A DNA stretch of 64,000 nt from Streptomyces dengpaensis (GCF_002946835.1 NZ_CP026652.1:5146001-5210000); one strand, 5' to 3'; positions 1-8,867 are shown, counted from the stretch's first letter. The notes: generated by a model not told the origin, from the sequence alone. Numbers and translations: made by a program.

Positions 1-599
1 TTCTGGGAGCGGACACCGAACTCGTCCATGTCCTGGCGGGTGACGCCCTTCAGGCGGGCCAGGTTCTCGGCGGTCTGGCCCATCGCGATGTACGCGTCCG
101 GGATCAGGCCGTCCTCGCGCGGGTCGTGCCAGGTCGAACCCTCCGTCTGCGCGACGGCGGCGGTGCGGGCCTCCGCGTCGGCGAAGAGGGGGTTGTGGGT
201 GTCGGGCAGGCCGTCGGAGGTGCCCTTGACGGAGCGGGACACCATCTCCACGCCCGCCGAGATGAAGACGTCGCCCTCGCCCGCCTTGATGGCGTGCAGG
301 GCCATGCGGGAGGTCTGGAGGGAAGAGGAGCAGTACCGGGTGATGGTGCAGCCCGGGAGGTGGTCCATGCCCATCTGTACGGCGACGATGCGGCCGAGGT
401 TGTGGCCCTGCTCGCCGCCGGGGAGGCCGCAGCCGAGCATCAGGTCGTCGATGTCCTTCGGGTCCAGCTCGGGGACCTTGGCGAGGGCGGTCTCGATGAT
501 CGTGGCGGTCAGGTCGTCGGGGCGTACGTCCTTCAGGGAGCCCTTGAAGGCGCGGCCGATCGGGGAGCGGGCGGCTGAGACGATCACGGCTTCGGGCAT
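1..599 (-). CDS. Acetyl-CoA acetyltransferase (thiolase), N-terminal part, cut by window edge
   Basis: About 199 residues of a thiolase are visible; the C-terminal half lies beyond the left edge. The N-terminus MPEAVIVSAARSPIGRAFKG is typical of degradative thiolases, and the acyl-accepting cysteine is seen as C90 in ITRYCSSSLQTSR. The catalytic histidine and second cysteine would be off-window. The family condenses or thiolytically cleaves (3-oxo)acyl-CoA in the cytoplasm, mainly in fatty-acid beta-oxidation. The neighbourhood thiolase, SGNH esterase, cbs matches the conserved mycobacterial order fadA3, Rv1075c, cbs. The short-chain versus long-chain preference cannot be told from this fragment. 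Confidence 0.92.
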   Translation of the reverse strand, partial: MPEAVIVSAARSPIGRAFKGSLKDVRPDDLTATIIETALAKVPELDPKDIDDLMLGCGLPGGEQGHNLGRIVAVQMGMDHLPGCTITRYCSSSLQTSRMALHAIKAGEGDVFISAGVEMVSRSVKGTSDGLPDTHNPLFADAEARTAAVAQTEGSTWHDPREDGLIPDAYIAMGQTAENLARLKGVTRQDMDEFGVRSQ

Positions 600-760
600 C
601 ACGGCTCCAGAGAAGAGGGGCGGCGCGTAGCGCCTCGTTGAGGGGTGGCGGTCGGGCGACGGGTGGGAGTACGGGGTGATGGGGCGGACTGTCTGGGAAG
701 CTACCCGTACGTATGGTCAGGGTCACGGGTGTGCGGGTGTGACTCGGGCCGCACTTTTCT

Positions 761-768
761 AAGCGCTT
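761..768. promoter_or_regulatory. Candidate operator, 8-bp palindrome upstream of the thiolase
   Basis: AAGCGCTT sits in a slightly AT-richer patch (CTAAGCGCTTGCTT) about 160 bases upstream of the thiolase start. This is a perfect palindrome in otherwise GC-rich DNA, a plausible site for a TetR-type regulator of fatty-acid genes. No regulator is encoded nearby, so this is inference. Confidence 0.3.
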
Positions 769-820
769 GCTTTTCTCTGGCGGGGGCGCCTTGGGGAGGG
801 GGTGCGGACAGGATGTTTTT

Positions 821-950
821 CGCCCCCTCCGCCCCTACCCTCCCCCACTCTCGGCTTCGCTCGAGCGGGGGGACCCCCATCGTTCCTTGGGGGCTCCGCC
901 CCCAAACCCCGTGTCGGGCTTCGCGCTCGTCCTCAAACGCCGGACGGGCT
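821..950 (-). repeat. Dispersed intergenic repeat family I, copy 1
   Basis: Read on the minus strand this begins AGCCCGTCCGGCGTTTGAGG, continues GACGAGCGCGAAGC, then a hairpin-forming TTTGGGGGCGGAGCCCCCAA, and ends GGGGCGGAGGGGGCG. The same ordered blocks occur at 31472-31560 and 56292-56412. The element fills the gap between the thiolase start and the SGNH stop. The rest of the 600-966 gap holds no credible gene. Confidence 0.8.
841..880. repeat. Hairpin element family II, copy i (nested in family I copy 1)
   Basis: A CCCCCACTC arm and an AGCGGGGGGACCCCC arm flank a short loop. On the other strand this reads GGGGGTCCCCCC, loop, TGGGGGAGG. The same block order appears near 3667-3708 and 24851-24886. 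Confidence 0.5.
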
Positions 951-979
951 AGAGATTCCGGACGGGCTAGAGATTTCCG
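943..979 (-). repeat. Tandem duplication of the SGNH gene 3' end, including its stop codon
   Basis: Two near-identical units lie head to tail: GACGGGCTAGAGATTCCG (943-960) and GACGGGCTAGAGATTTCCG (961-979). The gene's own stop (CTA on the plus strand, 967-969) is in the second unit. The first unit repeats the Asn-Leu-stop codons and runs straight into family I copy 1. Confidence 0.8.
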
Positions 980-1989
980 GCCGGGGCCGGGTCCGTGGCT
1001 GGGAGGCGGCGACGGCGGCGGCGTTTGAGGAGGGCCCAGGGGCCGCGGGGGGCCGTGGGCATCGCGGCCGTGACCTCGGTGCCGGGCTCGGACGCCGCCT
1101 CGGCTGCCGCGCGGGCGACCGGCAGGAAGCCCTCGCGGCGGGAGACGTCCGGGCGCTCCTCCTCGGCGGGCCACAGGCCCAGCGCCGCGCAGACCGTCGG
1201 CAGGACCGCCATCGCCGCCGTCGCGTACCCCTCCGCCGAGGGGTGATAGTTGTCGGGCCCGAACAGTTCCCGCGGGTTCGCCTCGAACTCCGGGCCCAGC
1301 AGGTCGCCCAGCGACACCGTGCGGCCGCCCTGTTCGACCGTACCGATCGTCTGGGCGGCCGCGAGCTGGCGCGACGCTCGTCGCGCCAGCCATCGCAACG
1401 GCTGCTGTACCTGCTCGACCGTCCCCAGGTCGGGACAGGTGCCGACGACGACCTCGGCACCGGCGGTACGCAGCCGCCGTACCGCCGCGGACAGATGACG
1501 CACCGACCGCGTCGGGGGCATCCGGTGCGTCACGTCGTTCGCACCGATCATGATCACGCAGACGTCGGGCACCCGCGAGGGGTCCGCGAGGGCGAGCCCC
1601 ACCTGGCGGTCCAGGTCGTCCGACTGGGCCCCGGGCTGCGCCACATTGCACAGCTCCACCGGCTGCTCCGCCACCGCCGCGAGCCCGGAGGCCAGCAGCG
1701 CGCCCGGCGTCTGGCGGGCGCGGTGCACGCCCTGGCCCGCGGCCGTGGAGTCGCCGAGCATTGTCAGGCGGAGGGGCGGATCGTCAGGACCGGTGTACGC
1801 GTACCCGTACAGGCCGTCCGCGCGCGGCGCGTGTCCACTGTGCCCATTGCCCACATGGCGTTTCGCCAGCTGCACCTCGGCCAGCACCAGTCCGACGGCG
1901 GCCGCCCCGACCAGGCCGATCCCACCACCGCCGTACGCAGCGCCCGCCGCGATGCGCCGAGCCACCCTCGCCCTCGACAAGCTCGACAT
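967..1989 (-). CDS. SGNH/GDSL-family hydrolase, membrane-anchored or exported
   Basis: A 340-residue protein. I chose the ATG at 1989 because GAGGAGGT lies about 12 bases upstream; a longer reading to 2064 has no such site. A hydrophobic stretch (about residues 15-38) suggests a signal or anchor. SGNH blocks are intact: block I LGDSTAAGQG with Ser81, block III GAND (149-152) and block V DNYHP with Asp246 and His249. This is a serine esterase or lipase-like enzyme acting outside the membrane; its substrate is unknown. The Arg-rich C-terminus is variable, and the last codons are duplicated downstream. It sits divergently next to cbs, as in mycobacteria (Rv1075c). Confidence 0.88.
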   Translation of the reverse strand: MSSLSRARVARRIAAGAAYGGGGIGLVGAAAVGLVLAEVQLAKRHVGNGHSGHAPRADGLYGYAYTGPDDPPLRLTMLGDSTAAGQGVHRARQTPGALLASGLAAVAEQPVELCNVAQPGAQSDDLDRQVGLALADPSRVPDVCVIMIGANDVTHRMPPTRSVRHLSAAVRRLRTAGAEVVVGTCPDLGTVEQVQQPLRWLARRASRQLAAAQTIGTVEQGGRTVSLGDLLGPEFEANPRELFGPDNYHPSAEGYATAAMAVLPTVCAALGLWPAEEERPDVSRREGFLPVARAAAEAASEPGTEVTAAMPTAPRGPWALLKRRRRRRLPATDPAPAGNL

Positions 1990-2131
1990 CCGTCGCCGCC
2001 ACCTCCTCGTAGCCGTACAACCACTGCTTGCCCCGAAGAGCCGGTCAGCCAATCTCAACGGCACGTGAACGGTCGCCAGCGCCGTAGGCTGACGGGACCA
2101 TCCCTTTTAGAACGCAGCTCCGGAGACAACG

Positions 2132-3526
2132 GTGCAATTCCACGACTCGATGATCAGTCTCGTCGGCAACACCCCGCTGGTGAGGCTCAACAACGTGACC
2201 GCGGGCATCCAGGCGACCGTCCTGGCGAAGGTTGAGTACTTCAACCCCGGCGGGTCCGTGAAGGACCGTATCGCCCTGCGCATGATCGAGGCCGCGGAGG
2301 AGAGCGGCGCCCTCAAGCCGGGGGGCACGATCGTCGAGCCGACCAGCGGGAACACCGGTGTCGGGCTGGCCATCGTGGCGCAGCAGAAGGGGTACAAGTG
2401 CATCTTCGTGTGCCCCGACAAGGTCTCCACCGACAAGATCAACGTGCTGCGCGCGTACGGTGCCGAAGTCGTCGTCTGCCCGACCGCCGTCGACCCCGAG
2501 CACCCGGACTCGTACTACAACGTCTCCGACCGGCTGGTGCGCGAGACGCCCGGCGCCTGGAAGCCCGACCAGTACTCCAACCCGAACAACCCGCTCTCGC
2601 ACTATCACTCCACCGGCCCCGAGCTGTGGGAGCAGACGGAGGGCAAGATCACCCATTTCGTGGCGGGTGTGGGGACGGGCGGAACCATCTCCGGTACGGG
2701 CCGCTACCTGAAGGACGCCAGTGACGGCAAGGTGAAGGTCATCGGCGCCGACCCCGAGGGCTCCGTGTACTCCGGCGGCTCCGGACGGCCGTATCTGGTC
2801 GAGGGCGTCGGCGAGGACTTCTGGCCGACCGCGTACGACCGTACGGTCGCCGACGAGATCGTCGCCGTGTCCGACAAGGACTCCTTCCAGATGACGCGGC
2901 GGCTCGCCAAGGAGGAGGGCCTGCTCGTCGGCGGCTCCTGCGGCATGGCCGTCGTCGCCGCGCTGCGCGTGGCCGAGCGGCTCGGGCCCGATGACGTCGT
3001 CGTCGTGCTGCTTCCCGACAGCGGGCGCGGCTACCTCAGCAAGATCTTCAACGACGAGTGGATGGCCGACTACGGCTTCCTGGAGGACGCGGGCCCGAGC
3101 GCCCGCGTCGCCGACGTGCTGAACGACAAGGCCGGCGGCTCCATCCCCTCCCTCGTCCATATGCACCCGGACGAGACCGTCGGCGAGGCCATCGAGGTGC
3201 TGCGCGAGTACGGCGTCTCGCAGATGCCTATCGTGAAGCCGGGCGCCGGTCACCCGGACGTGATGGCCGCCGAGGTCGTCGGGTCCGTCGTCGAACGCGA
3301 GCTGCTCGACGCGCTGTTCGCCCAGCGGGCCTCCCTGGAGGACCCGCTGGAGAAGCACATGTCGCCGCCGCTGCCGCAGGTCGGCTCCGGCGAGCCGGTC
3401 GGCGACCTGATGTCCGTGCTCGGTGACGCCGACGCCGCGATCGTCCTGGTCGAGGGCAAGCCCACCGGTGTCGTCAGCCGTCAGGACCTGCTGTCCTTCC
3501 TTGCCAAGGGCGGCGCCAAGCAGTAG
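2132..3526 (+). CDS. cbs: Cystathionine beta-synthase (PLP and CBS domains)
   Basis: A 464-residue protein starting at GTG 2132 with GGAG six bases upstream. Residues 1 to about 320 are a fold-type II PLP domain. The Schiff-base lysine is K44 in PGGSVKDR, the substrate loop is TSGNTGVGLA, and the phosphate-binding loop is GTGGTISGTG. Two C-terminal CBS motifs follow from about residue 335 to the end. It condenses serine with homocysteine to cystathionine in reverse transsulfuration, or may make cysteine from O-acetylserine. There is no N-terminal haem domain, as usual for bacterial forms. It is monocistronic, with a strong hairpin downstream. Confidence 0.95.
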   Translation: MQFHDSMISLVGNTPLVRLNNVTAGIQATVLAKVEYFNPGGSVKDRIALRMIEAAEESGALKPGGTIVEPTSGNTGVGLAIVAQQKGYKCIFVCPDKVSTDKINVLRAYGAEVVVCPTAVDPEHPDSYYNVSDRLVRETPGAWKPDQYSNPNNPLSHYHSTGPELWEQTEGKITHFVAGVGTGGTISGTGRYLKDASDGKVKVIGADPEGSVYSGGSGRPYLVEGVGEDFWPTAYDRTVADEIVAVSDKDSFQMTRRLAKEEGLLVGGSCGMAVVAALRVAERLGPDDVVVVLLPDSGRGYLSKIFNDEWMADYGFLEDAGPSARVADVLNDKAGGSIPSLVHMHPDETVGEAIEVLREYGVSQMPIVKPGAGHPDVMAAEVVGSVVERELLDALFAQRASLEDPLEKHMSPPLPQVGSGEPVGDLMSVLGDADAAIVLVEGKPTGVVSRQDLLSFLAKGGAKQ

Positions 3527-3666
3527 GGACGCGTTCCGGGGGCGTCCTGCGCCGGGGCGGGGGACGCCCTCGGCGGGGAACTTCGCGGAAGTGGTACGAG
3601 CGCGTCACGTCCGCGCAGCACCCGCTTAACACGGAACCGGCACATTAGGGGGTGTCGACAGGGCGG

Positions 3667-3708
3667 TGGGGGTACCTCCCAGGCGTTAAGCACTGGGGGA
3701 GGCTCCCC
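3667..3708. repeat. Hairpin element family II, copy ii
   Basis: GGGGGTACCTCCCAGG, a ten-base loop, then CTGGGGGAGGCTCC. Same order of blocks as at 24851-24886 and, inverted, at 841-880. It is embedded in the larger stem 3652-3722. Confidence 0.5.
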
Positions 3709-3877
3709 GCCCCGGCCGACACCGAAAACGGCGCCAAGGACCTCCGGAGCGGCTCCCGGACCTCCATGGACGCCACGGACGCGCAAGCCCGGCCCTGACC
3801 GGCCCGCGTCCTTCGCGGGGACCGCCGTCGTCCCGCCCCCCGGTAACGGGGGTGCGGCGGTCCCCGCGCAACACGTG

Positions 3878-3924
3878 GGAAGGGCCCGGCACTTGTCCTT
3901 CGGTCACAAGTGCCGGGCCCTTCC
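3878..3924. terminator. Bidirectional terminator hairpin between cbs and the membrane-protein gene
   Basis: A perfect 19-bp stem (3878-3896 with 3906-3924) closed by a 9-base loop containing TTCGG. It lies just past the stop of the convergent gene at 3932, so it can terminate both transcripts. No T tract is present, as is common in this genus. Confidence 0.8.
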
Positions 3925-3931
3925 GTGTCGC

Positions 3932-4363
3932 TCACTCTTCCCAGTCGGAGTCCTTGCCCTTGCGGTGGCTGAAGAAGTTCGGGGACAGCCGCGCGGCCTG
4001 GACCACGTTCACCCCGACGATGCCGCCCCAGGCGACCAGCAGGCCGGGAAGGCCCGAGACACCGCCGCCGATCGCGGACAGGGGAACCGCCAGGACGAGC
4101 GAGACGATCCCGAAGCCGAAGCGCTCGCCCCAGGAGTCGGACGACTCGGGCGAACGCGCGCCCCGGGCCACCACCATCTGCTGTTCGGCCAGCTGGCGCC
4201 GCACCCGGCGGTCGACCGCGCCGTCGAGGCGCTGCTCGACCTTCTCCAGGAACGAGTCGACCAGCGCGGACTCGTACTCGTCGCCCAGTTCCCTGCGCGC
4301 GTGCAGGGTGGCGTTGAGTTCCTTCTTCAGTTCGGCGTCACCGCGCGCCTCCATACCGGTCAT
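3932..4363 (-). CDS. Small membrane protein of unknown function
   Basis: A 143-residue protein; start chosen at ATG 4363, with GAGGTG just upstream. Residues 1 to about 75 are charged and helix-prone (repeated Glu, Arg, Leu), likely a cytoplasmic coiled coil. A hydrophobic hairpin of about two membrane spans follows (FGIVSLVLAVPL and LLVAWGGIVGVNVV). The tail ends NFFSHRKGKDSDWEE. I recognise it only as a conserved actinobacterial membrane protein and assign no function. Confidence 0.75.
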   Translation of the reverse strand: MTGMEARGDAELKKELNATLHARRELGDEYESALVDSFLEKVEQRLDGAVDRRVRRQLAEQQMVVARGARSPESSDSWGERFGFGIVSLVLAVPLSAIGGGVSGLPGLLVAWGGIVGVNVVQAARLSPNFFSHRKGKDSDWEE

Positions 4364-4502
4364 GCACCTCACGGTAGGGAGTCGAGGGCCCCGGGGCACT
4401 GGGGATAGCCCCCCTGTTTGCGACGGGGCTGCGCCCGACGGGGCTGCGCCCCTGCGGCCGTGCAGGCAACTGGGCCGCGCCGCACCGGCCGTGCACGAGG
4501 GC

Positions 4503-5195
4503 TCAGGGCAGCAACGCCACGCGCCCGGTGTCGAGATCGAACCACGCGGCGGCGACCTCGGCCGAGGCGAACGCCGGATCCGCCCGGATCGCGTCCCGCA
4601 CCCGCACGGTATGGGCCCGTGCGGTGTGATCCGCCCAGTCTCCGCGCGCGGTCCGGGTCCGCAGCGCCGCAGGGGCTATCCCGTCCACCAGCAGGGCGAG
4701 ATGCCCCGGCACCGGCGCCCCCGTACGGAGATACTCAAGCGTCGCCGCGACCGCACCGCATCGCTCGTGGCCCAGCACCAGCACCAACGGAATGCGTAGC
4801 TCGGCCACCCCGTACTGGATGGACCCGAGCACCGCCTTGTCCAGCACTTGGCCCGCGGTCCGGGTGCAGAGCAGGTCCCCGAGCCCTTGGTCGAAGACCA
4901 GCTCGGGCGGCACGCGGGAGTCGATGCACCCGACGACGACCGCGAACGGGTGCTGCTCGGCCGCGAGGACCTGCCGCCGGGCGCGCTCCTCGTGCGGATG
5001 ACGAGAGCGCCCGGCGGCGTACCGCCGGTTGCCCGCGAGGAGTTCGGCGAGGGCCGCGCGGGCGGTCGTCGGGTGTGGGGGTGGGTGCGTGTGCCGGGGC
5101 GGGGGTGGATGTGCTGCGGTGGCGGCCAGGACGGCCGGGGTCGCGGTGAGCGCGGTGGTGGCCGCCGCCAGCAGGGCCCTGCGGTTCGAGGGCAT
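4503..5195 (-). CDS. Beta-class carbonic anhydrase with N-terminal export signal
   Basis: A 230-residue protein. Zinc ligands and partners are visible: C90-x-D92-x-R94 (VVVGCIDSRVP) and H143-x-x-C146 (LGHERCG), the classic beta-carbonic anhydrase set for CO2/bicarbonate interconversion. The first 29 residues (MPSNRRALLAAATTALTATP and on) look like a Tat-like or Sec signal, followed by a Pro/His-rich linker (residues 30-42). The enzyme is thus probably exported, which is less common for this class. GAGGGAG precedes the ATG. It stands alone. Confidence 0.88.
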   Translation of the reverse strand: MPSNRRALLAAATTALTATPAVLAATAAHPPPPRHTHPPPHPTTARAALAELLAGNRRYAAGRSRHPHEERARRQVLAAEQHPFAVVVGCIDSRVPPELVFDQGLGDLLCTRTAGQVLDKAVLGSIQYGVAELRIPLVLVLGHERCGAVAATLEYLRTGAPVPGHLALLVDGIAPAALRTRTARGDWADHTARAHTVRVRDAIRADPAFASAEVAAAWFDLDTGRVALLP

Positions 5196-5421
5196 GACGC
5201 TCCCTCAGGTGGTGGGCTGGTTGTGTCCGCTCACCGTACGCAGCGCACATCACCCTGAGTGCCCGTTTGGTGACCCTCGGGTGGTTCGATGTCGGATCAT
5301 CACCGCCCCGAGACCGGTTCTTGATCAAGAGCCGGTGCATACGCCGTCCGCTCCGGAATGTGCGCCGTGTTGCGCCGTGCGACCAGCCGCTACAGCACCC
5401 CCGGACCCCCGAGGCCCGCCG

Positions 5422-6354
5422 TCACTTGGCCAGCCCGTGCTGCGCGGCGTACGCGTTCGCCACGTCCTCCGGGTCCTTCTTGTCCTTGTCCACCTGGCGG
5501 TTGAGTTCGGTGAGCTGGGCCGTGGTGAGGATGTTGCCGAGCCTGGCGAGGGCCTTGCGGACCGTGGAGTCGGCCTTGCGGTCGGCGATCAGGGGGACGA
5601 TGTGCTGGCCGGGGATGAGGTTCTCGGGGTCGGACAGGACCACCCAGTCGTTGGCCTGGATGTCGGTGTCGGTGGTGAAGAGGTTCGCCACGTCCACGTC
5701 GCCCTTCTTCAAGGCGCCCTTGACCAACGGGCCGGAGGAGTCGAGGGACTTGAACTCCTTGAACTCGACGCCGTACACGTCCTTCAGGCCCACCGCGCCG
5801 ACCTCGCGCTTCTTCACCTCGGGCGCCGCGCCGATGACCAGCTTGCCGTTCTGCTTCTTCAGGTCGGCGAGTGAGGTCAGGCCGTACTTCTTCGCGGTCT
5901 CCCGGGTGACCGCGAAGGCGTCCGAGTCCTCGGCCATCCCGTAGGGGAGGATCTGGAGGCCCGCCGGGAGCGCGACGGCGAGGGCGTTCTGCATCTCGCC
6001 CTCCTCCGTGGCCTTCGACTTGGGGGCGAGGTAGTGGAGCAGGGCGCCCTGGTACTCGGGGAGCAGGTCGATGTCGCCGCCCTTGAGCGCGGGGATGAGG
6101 ATCTCGCGGGTGCCGAGGTTGGGGCGGACCGTCGTCTTGACGCCCGCCGCTTCCAGGACGGCGGCGTACAGGTAGCCCAGCACCTGGTTCTCGGTGAAGT
6201 TGGCGGTGCCGATGGTGATGCCGTCCTTGCTGGAGCCGCCGCCCGCGGCGGCGTTGCCCTCGCCGTCGAGCGAGGTGATCCCGCTGCTGCACGCGGCCAG
6301 GGCGGGGACGGAGGCGGTGGCGAGCAGGCCGCCGAGGAGAGTACGTCGGTTCAT
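5422..6354 (-). CDS. Glycine betaine/osmoprotectant ABC transporter, substrate-binding lipoprotein
   Basis: A 310-residue protein, last gene of a four-gene operon. A lipoprotein signal MNRRTLLGGLLATASVPALA ends in the lipobox LAAC. The mature part matches the OpuAC/ProX family (GTANFTENQVLGYLYAAVLE, LPEYQGALLHYL). It captures quaternary ammonium osmolytes outside the membrane and hands them to the two permeases. AGGAG lies about ten bases upstream of the ATG. The gene follows the permease stop by 12 bases, so translation is probably coupled. Confidence 0.92.
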   Translation of the reverse strand: MNRRTLLGGLLATASVPALAACSSGITSLDGEGNAAAGGGSSKDGITIGTANFTENQVLGYLYAAVLEAAGVKTTVRPNLGTREILIPALKGGDIDLLPEYQGALLHYLAPKSKATEEGEMQNALAVALPAGLQILPYGMAEDSDAFAVTRETAKKYGLTSLADLKKQNGKLVIGAAPEVKKREVGAVGLKDVYGVEFKEFKSLDSSGPLVKGALKKGDVDVANLFTTDTDIQANDWVVLSDPENLIPGQHIVPLIADRKADSTVRKALARLGNILTTAQLTELNRQVDKDKKDPEDVANAYAAQHGLAK

Positions 6355-6366
6355 GGCTGGGTGCTC

Positions 6367-7029
6367 CTAGGCGGGGCGGTGGCGGAAGAGGACGCGCTGG
6401 AGCGCGGACAGGGCGAGGTCGAGGACGACGGCGAGCACGGCCACGAGCACCGCGCCGCCGAGCACCTGCACCAGGTCGCGCTGGGCGAGGCCGTCGAAGA
6501 CGTAGCGGCCGAGGCCGCCGAAGGAGACGTACGCGGCGATCGTGGCCGTCGCGACCACCTGGATCAGCGCGAGCCGCAGGCCCGTCATGATCAGGGGGAG
6601 TGCGAGGGGCAACTCGACCTGGAACAGCACCTGGTGGGCGCGCATGCCCTGGCCGCGTGCCGCGTCCTTCACATCCTGGTCGACGGCGGTCATGCCCGCG
6701 TACGTGTTCGTCACGATCGACGGGACCGCGAGGGCGACCAGCGCGATGTACACCGGCCACATCGACAGACCGCTCGCCAGGAAGACGAGGACGACCAGGC
6801 CGACCGTCGGCAGGGCGCGGCCGAAGGAGGAGAGGTTGATCGCGAGGAAGGCGCCGCGTCCGGTGTGGCCGATCAGCAGGCCGACCGGCAGCGCGATGGC
6901 GGCCGCGACGAGCGTGGCGAGCAGCGAGTACTGGAGGTGTTCGGCGAGGCGGTGCGCGATGCCGTCCGTGCCGGACCACCGGTCGCCGGTGACCAGCCAG
7001 TTGCCGAGGTTCTTGAAGAGTTCGTACAT
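6367..7029 (-). CDS. Osmoprotectant ABC transporter permease (second)
   Basis: A 220-residue inner-membrane protein with about six hydrophobic segments and the permease coupling motif region AARGQGMRAHQVLFQVELPL. Start MYELFKNL at 7029; its first base overlaps the upstream permease stop (TGATG). With the first permease it forms the heteromeric channel of an OpuC-type importer for glycine betaine, choline or carnitine. Confidence 0.9.
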   Translation of the reverse strand: MYELFKNLGNWLVTGDRWSGTDGIAHRLAEHLQYSLLATLVAAAIALPVGLLIGHTGRGAFLAINLSSFGRALPTVGLVVLVFLASGLSMWPVYIALVALAVPSIVTNTYAGMTAVDQDVKDAARGQGMRAHQVLFQVELPLALPLIMTGLRLALIQVVATATIAAYVSFGGLGRYVFDGLAQRDLVQVLGGAVLVAVLAVVLDLALSALQRVLFRHRPA

Positions 7030-7670
7030 CAGGCTCGCCGCCTCGTCCACGGGGTGAGTACGTACTGGATCGCGACCAGCAGCGCGTCCGCGACCAGGGC
7101 CAGCAGGAGCGTCAGAACGACGCCGACGATCACCGGCGTCGGGAAGTTGCGCTGGAAGCCGTCGGTGAAGAGCTGGCCGAGTCCGCCGTCGCCGATGTAC
7201 GTGGCGACGGAGACCAGCGAGATCGACATGACCGTCGCGATCCGCACCCCCGCCATGATCACGGGGAGGGCGAGGGGGAGTTCGACGGTCAGGAGGGTGC
7301 GCAGGGGGCGTGTGCCCATCGCCTTCGCGGCTTCCTTGGTCTTCACCGGGACCGAGTCGAGGCCCTCGACCGTGTTCCGGAGCAGGACGACCAGGGTGTA
7401 GATCGTCAGGCCGATGACGGTGGTGGTGCGGGTCAGCCCGCTCACCGGCAGCAGGAGGACGAAGATCGCGATCGACGGGATCGTGAACAGCACGTTCGAG
7501 AGCCCGAGGAGGAGGCCGCGCAGGGGGCGGATCCGGTGGGCGATCACGGCCAGGGGGAGGGAGATCAGCAGGCCGAAGAAGACGGCGGAGAGCGCGGCTT
7601 GGAGGTGGGAGACGGTGAGGGTGGTGAGGTCGTCGGTGTGGTCGGCCAGCCATGACCAGTCGATGGTCAT
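7029..7670 (-). CDS. Osmoprotectant ABC transporter permease (first)
   Basis: A 213-residue protein with an EAA-type loop (EAAKAMGTRPLRTLLTVELPL) and about six membrane spans. The ATG at 7670 overlaps the ATPase stop by four bases (ATGA), and its own stop overlaps the next permease start, so the whole cassette is translationally coupled. It is about 37% longer in hydrophobic loops at the N-terminus than a minimal half permease but within the OpuCB/CD range. Confidence 0.9.
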   Translation of the reverse strand: MTIDWSWLADHTDDLTTLTVSHLQAALSAVFFGLLISLPLAVIAHRIRPLRGLLLGLSNVLFTIPSIAIFVLLLPVSGLTRTTTVIGLTIYTLVVLLRNTVEGLDSVPVKTKEAAKAMGTRPLRTLLTVELPLALPVIMAGVRIATVMSISLVSVATYIGDGGLGQLFTDGFQRNFPTPVIVGVVLTLLLALVADALLVAIQYVLTPWTRRRA

Positions 7671-8725
7671 ATGGCCACGCTCGCGGTGGTGTGGGCCTGG
7701 CCGGCGTGCTTGTGGATGTCGTCGCGGGAGGTGACGCCGGTGAGGGCGCCGTTCGCATCGACACGTGCCACGAGGCCGGTGGGGGAGGCGATGGACTCGT
7801 TGAGCGCCGACAGCAGGGAGTCGGTGTCCTTGAGCGGCCGTACGGGGAGTTCGGTGCCGGCGGCGGTGCCGGTGCCGGTGTCGGCCGTGCGCCAGTGCAG
7901 CGGTCTGCGCGCCTCGTCGAGGACGAGGGTCCAGGCGCCGCTCTCGGGGGCCGGGCCCTGCGGGACGTCCTTGAGCGTGGTGAGGGAGAGCAGCTTGAGC
8001 CCGCGCTCCGCGCCCAGGAAGTCCGCCACGAAGTCGTCCGCGGGGCGGGCCAGCAGTTCCGCGGGCGTCGCGCACTGCACCAGGTGGCCGCCGGTGCGGA
8101 AGACCGCGATCTGGTCGCCGAGCCGTACCGCCTCGTCGATGTCGTGCGTGACGAAGACGATGGTCTTGCTCAGCTCCTTCTGCAGACGGAGCAGTTCGTC
8201 CTGGAGCTGGGTGCGTACGACCGGGTCGACCGCGCCGAAGGGCTCGTCCATGAGGAGGACGGGCGGGTCGGCGGCGAGCGCGCGGGCGACGCCGACGCGC
8301 TGCTGCTGGCCGCCGGAGAGCTGGTGCGGGAACCGCTTGCCGGCGTCGGCGCTGAGGCCGACGGTTTCCAGGAGTTCGGCCGCGCGCGTCCGGGCCTTCT
8401 TGCGGCCCCAGCCCAGGAGGAGGGGCACGGTGGCGATGTTGTCGAGCACCGTGCGGTGCGGGAAGAGGCCCGACTGCTGGATGACGTAGCCGATGGAGCG
8501 GCGCAGCTCGGCGGCGTCCTGATCGAGGACGTCCTTGCCGCCGACGCGGATGGTTCCGGAGGTCGGATCGACCATCCGGTTGATCATCCGCAGGGTGGTC
8601 GTCTTACCGCAACCGGAAGATCCGACGAGGACGGTCACGCCGCCTTCCGGCATGTCGAGGGAGAGGTCGTGGACGGCTGTCGTGCCGTTCGGGAAGCGCT
8701 TGTGGACCGTGTCGAACTGGATCAT
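7667..8725 (-). CDS. Osmoprotectant ABC transporter ATPase (OpuCA/ProV type)
   Basis: A 352-residue ATPase. Walker A is GSSGCGKTTT, the signature is LSGGQQQRVGVARAL, and Walker B is VLLMDEPFGAVDP. The C-terminal 120 residues carry a regulatory region with a CBS-like motif (TGLVARVDANGALTGVTSRDD), the part that senses ionic strength in OpuA/OpuC. I prefer the ATG at 8725 (AGGGA upstream) over an in-frame ATG 33 bases earlier. It is the promoter-proximal gene of the operon and is divergent from the ammonia-lyase gene. Confidence 0.92.
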   Translation of the reverse strand: MIQFDTVHKRFPNGTTAVHDLSLDMPEGGVTVLVGSSGCGKTTTLRMINRMVDPTSGTIRVGGKDVLDQDAAELRRSIGYVIQQSGLFPHRTVLDNIATVPLLLGWGRKKARTRAAELLETVGLSADAGKRFPHQLSGGQQQRVGVARALAADPPVLLMDEPFGAVDPVVRTQLQDELLRLQKELSKTIVFVTHDIDEAVRLGDQIAVFRTGGHLVQCATPAELLARPADDFVADFLGAERGLKLLSLTTLKDVPQGPAPESGAWTLVLDEARRPLHWRTADTGTGTAAGTELPVRPLKDTDSLLSALNESIASPTGLVARVDANGALTGVTSRDDIHKHAGQAHTTASVAI

Positions 8726-8867
8726 GAGGTGTCCCTTGCCCGGTCTGTATATCGTCATGCAGAGTTCTCTGTACCTGAATAGCTTGTCAACGGTCCGGCG
8801 TTAATCGCTGGTTACTTGTGGCCACCAGGCAAGATCTGATGTCCGGATTGAGGAGGGTTTGCGCTCC

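Larger units (their letters stand above)
3527..3931. other. Intergenic region with two large hairpins
   Basis: There is no credible gene here. It holds an imperfect long hairpin at 3652-3722 (arms GTGTCG and CGACAC, inner GGGG and CCCC arms, and a family II hairpin block), and the perfect terminator-like stem at 3878-3924. Confidence 0.6.

Noticed and set aside
8785..8790. TTGACA on the minus strand upstream of the transporter ATPase
   Set aside because: A good -35 by itself, but no acceptable -10 at 16-19 bases, so not listed as a promoter.
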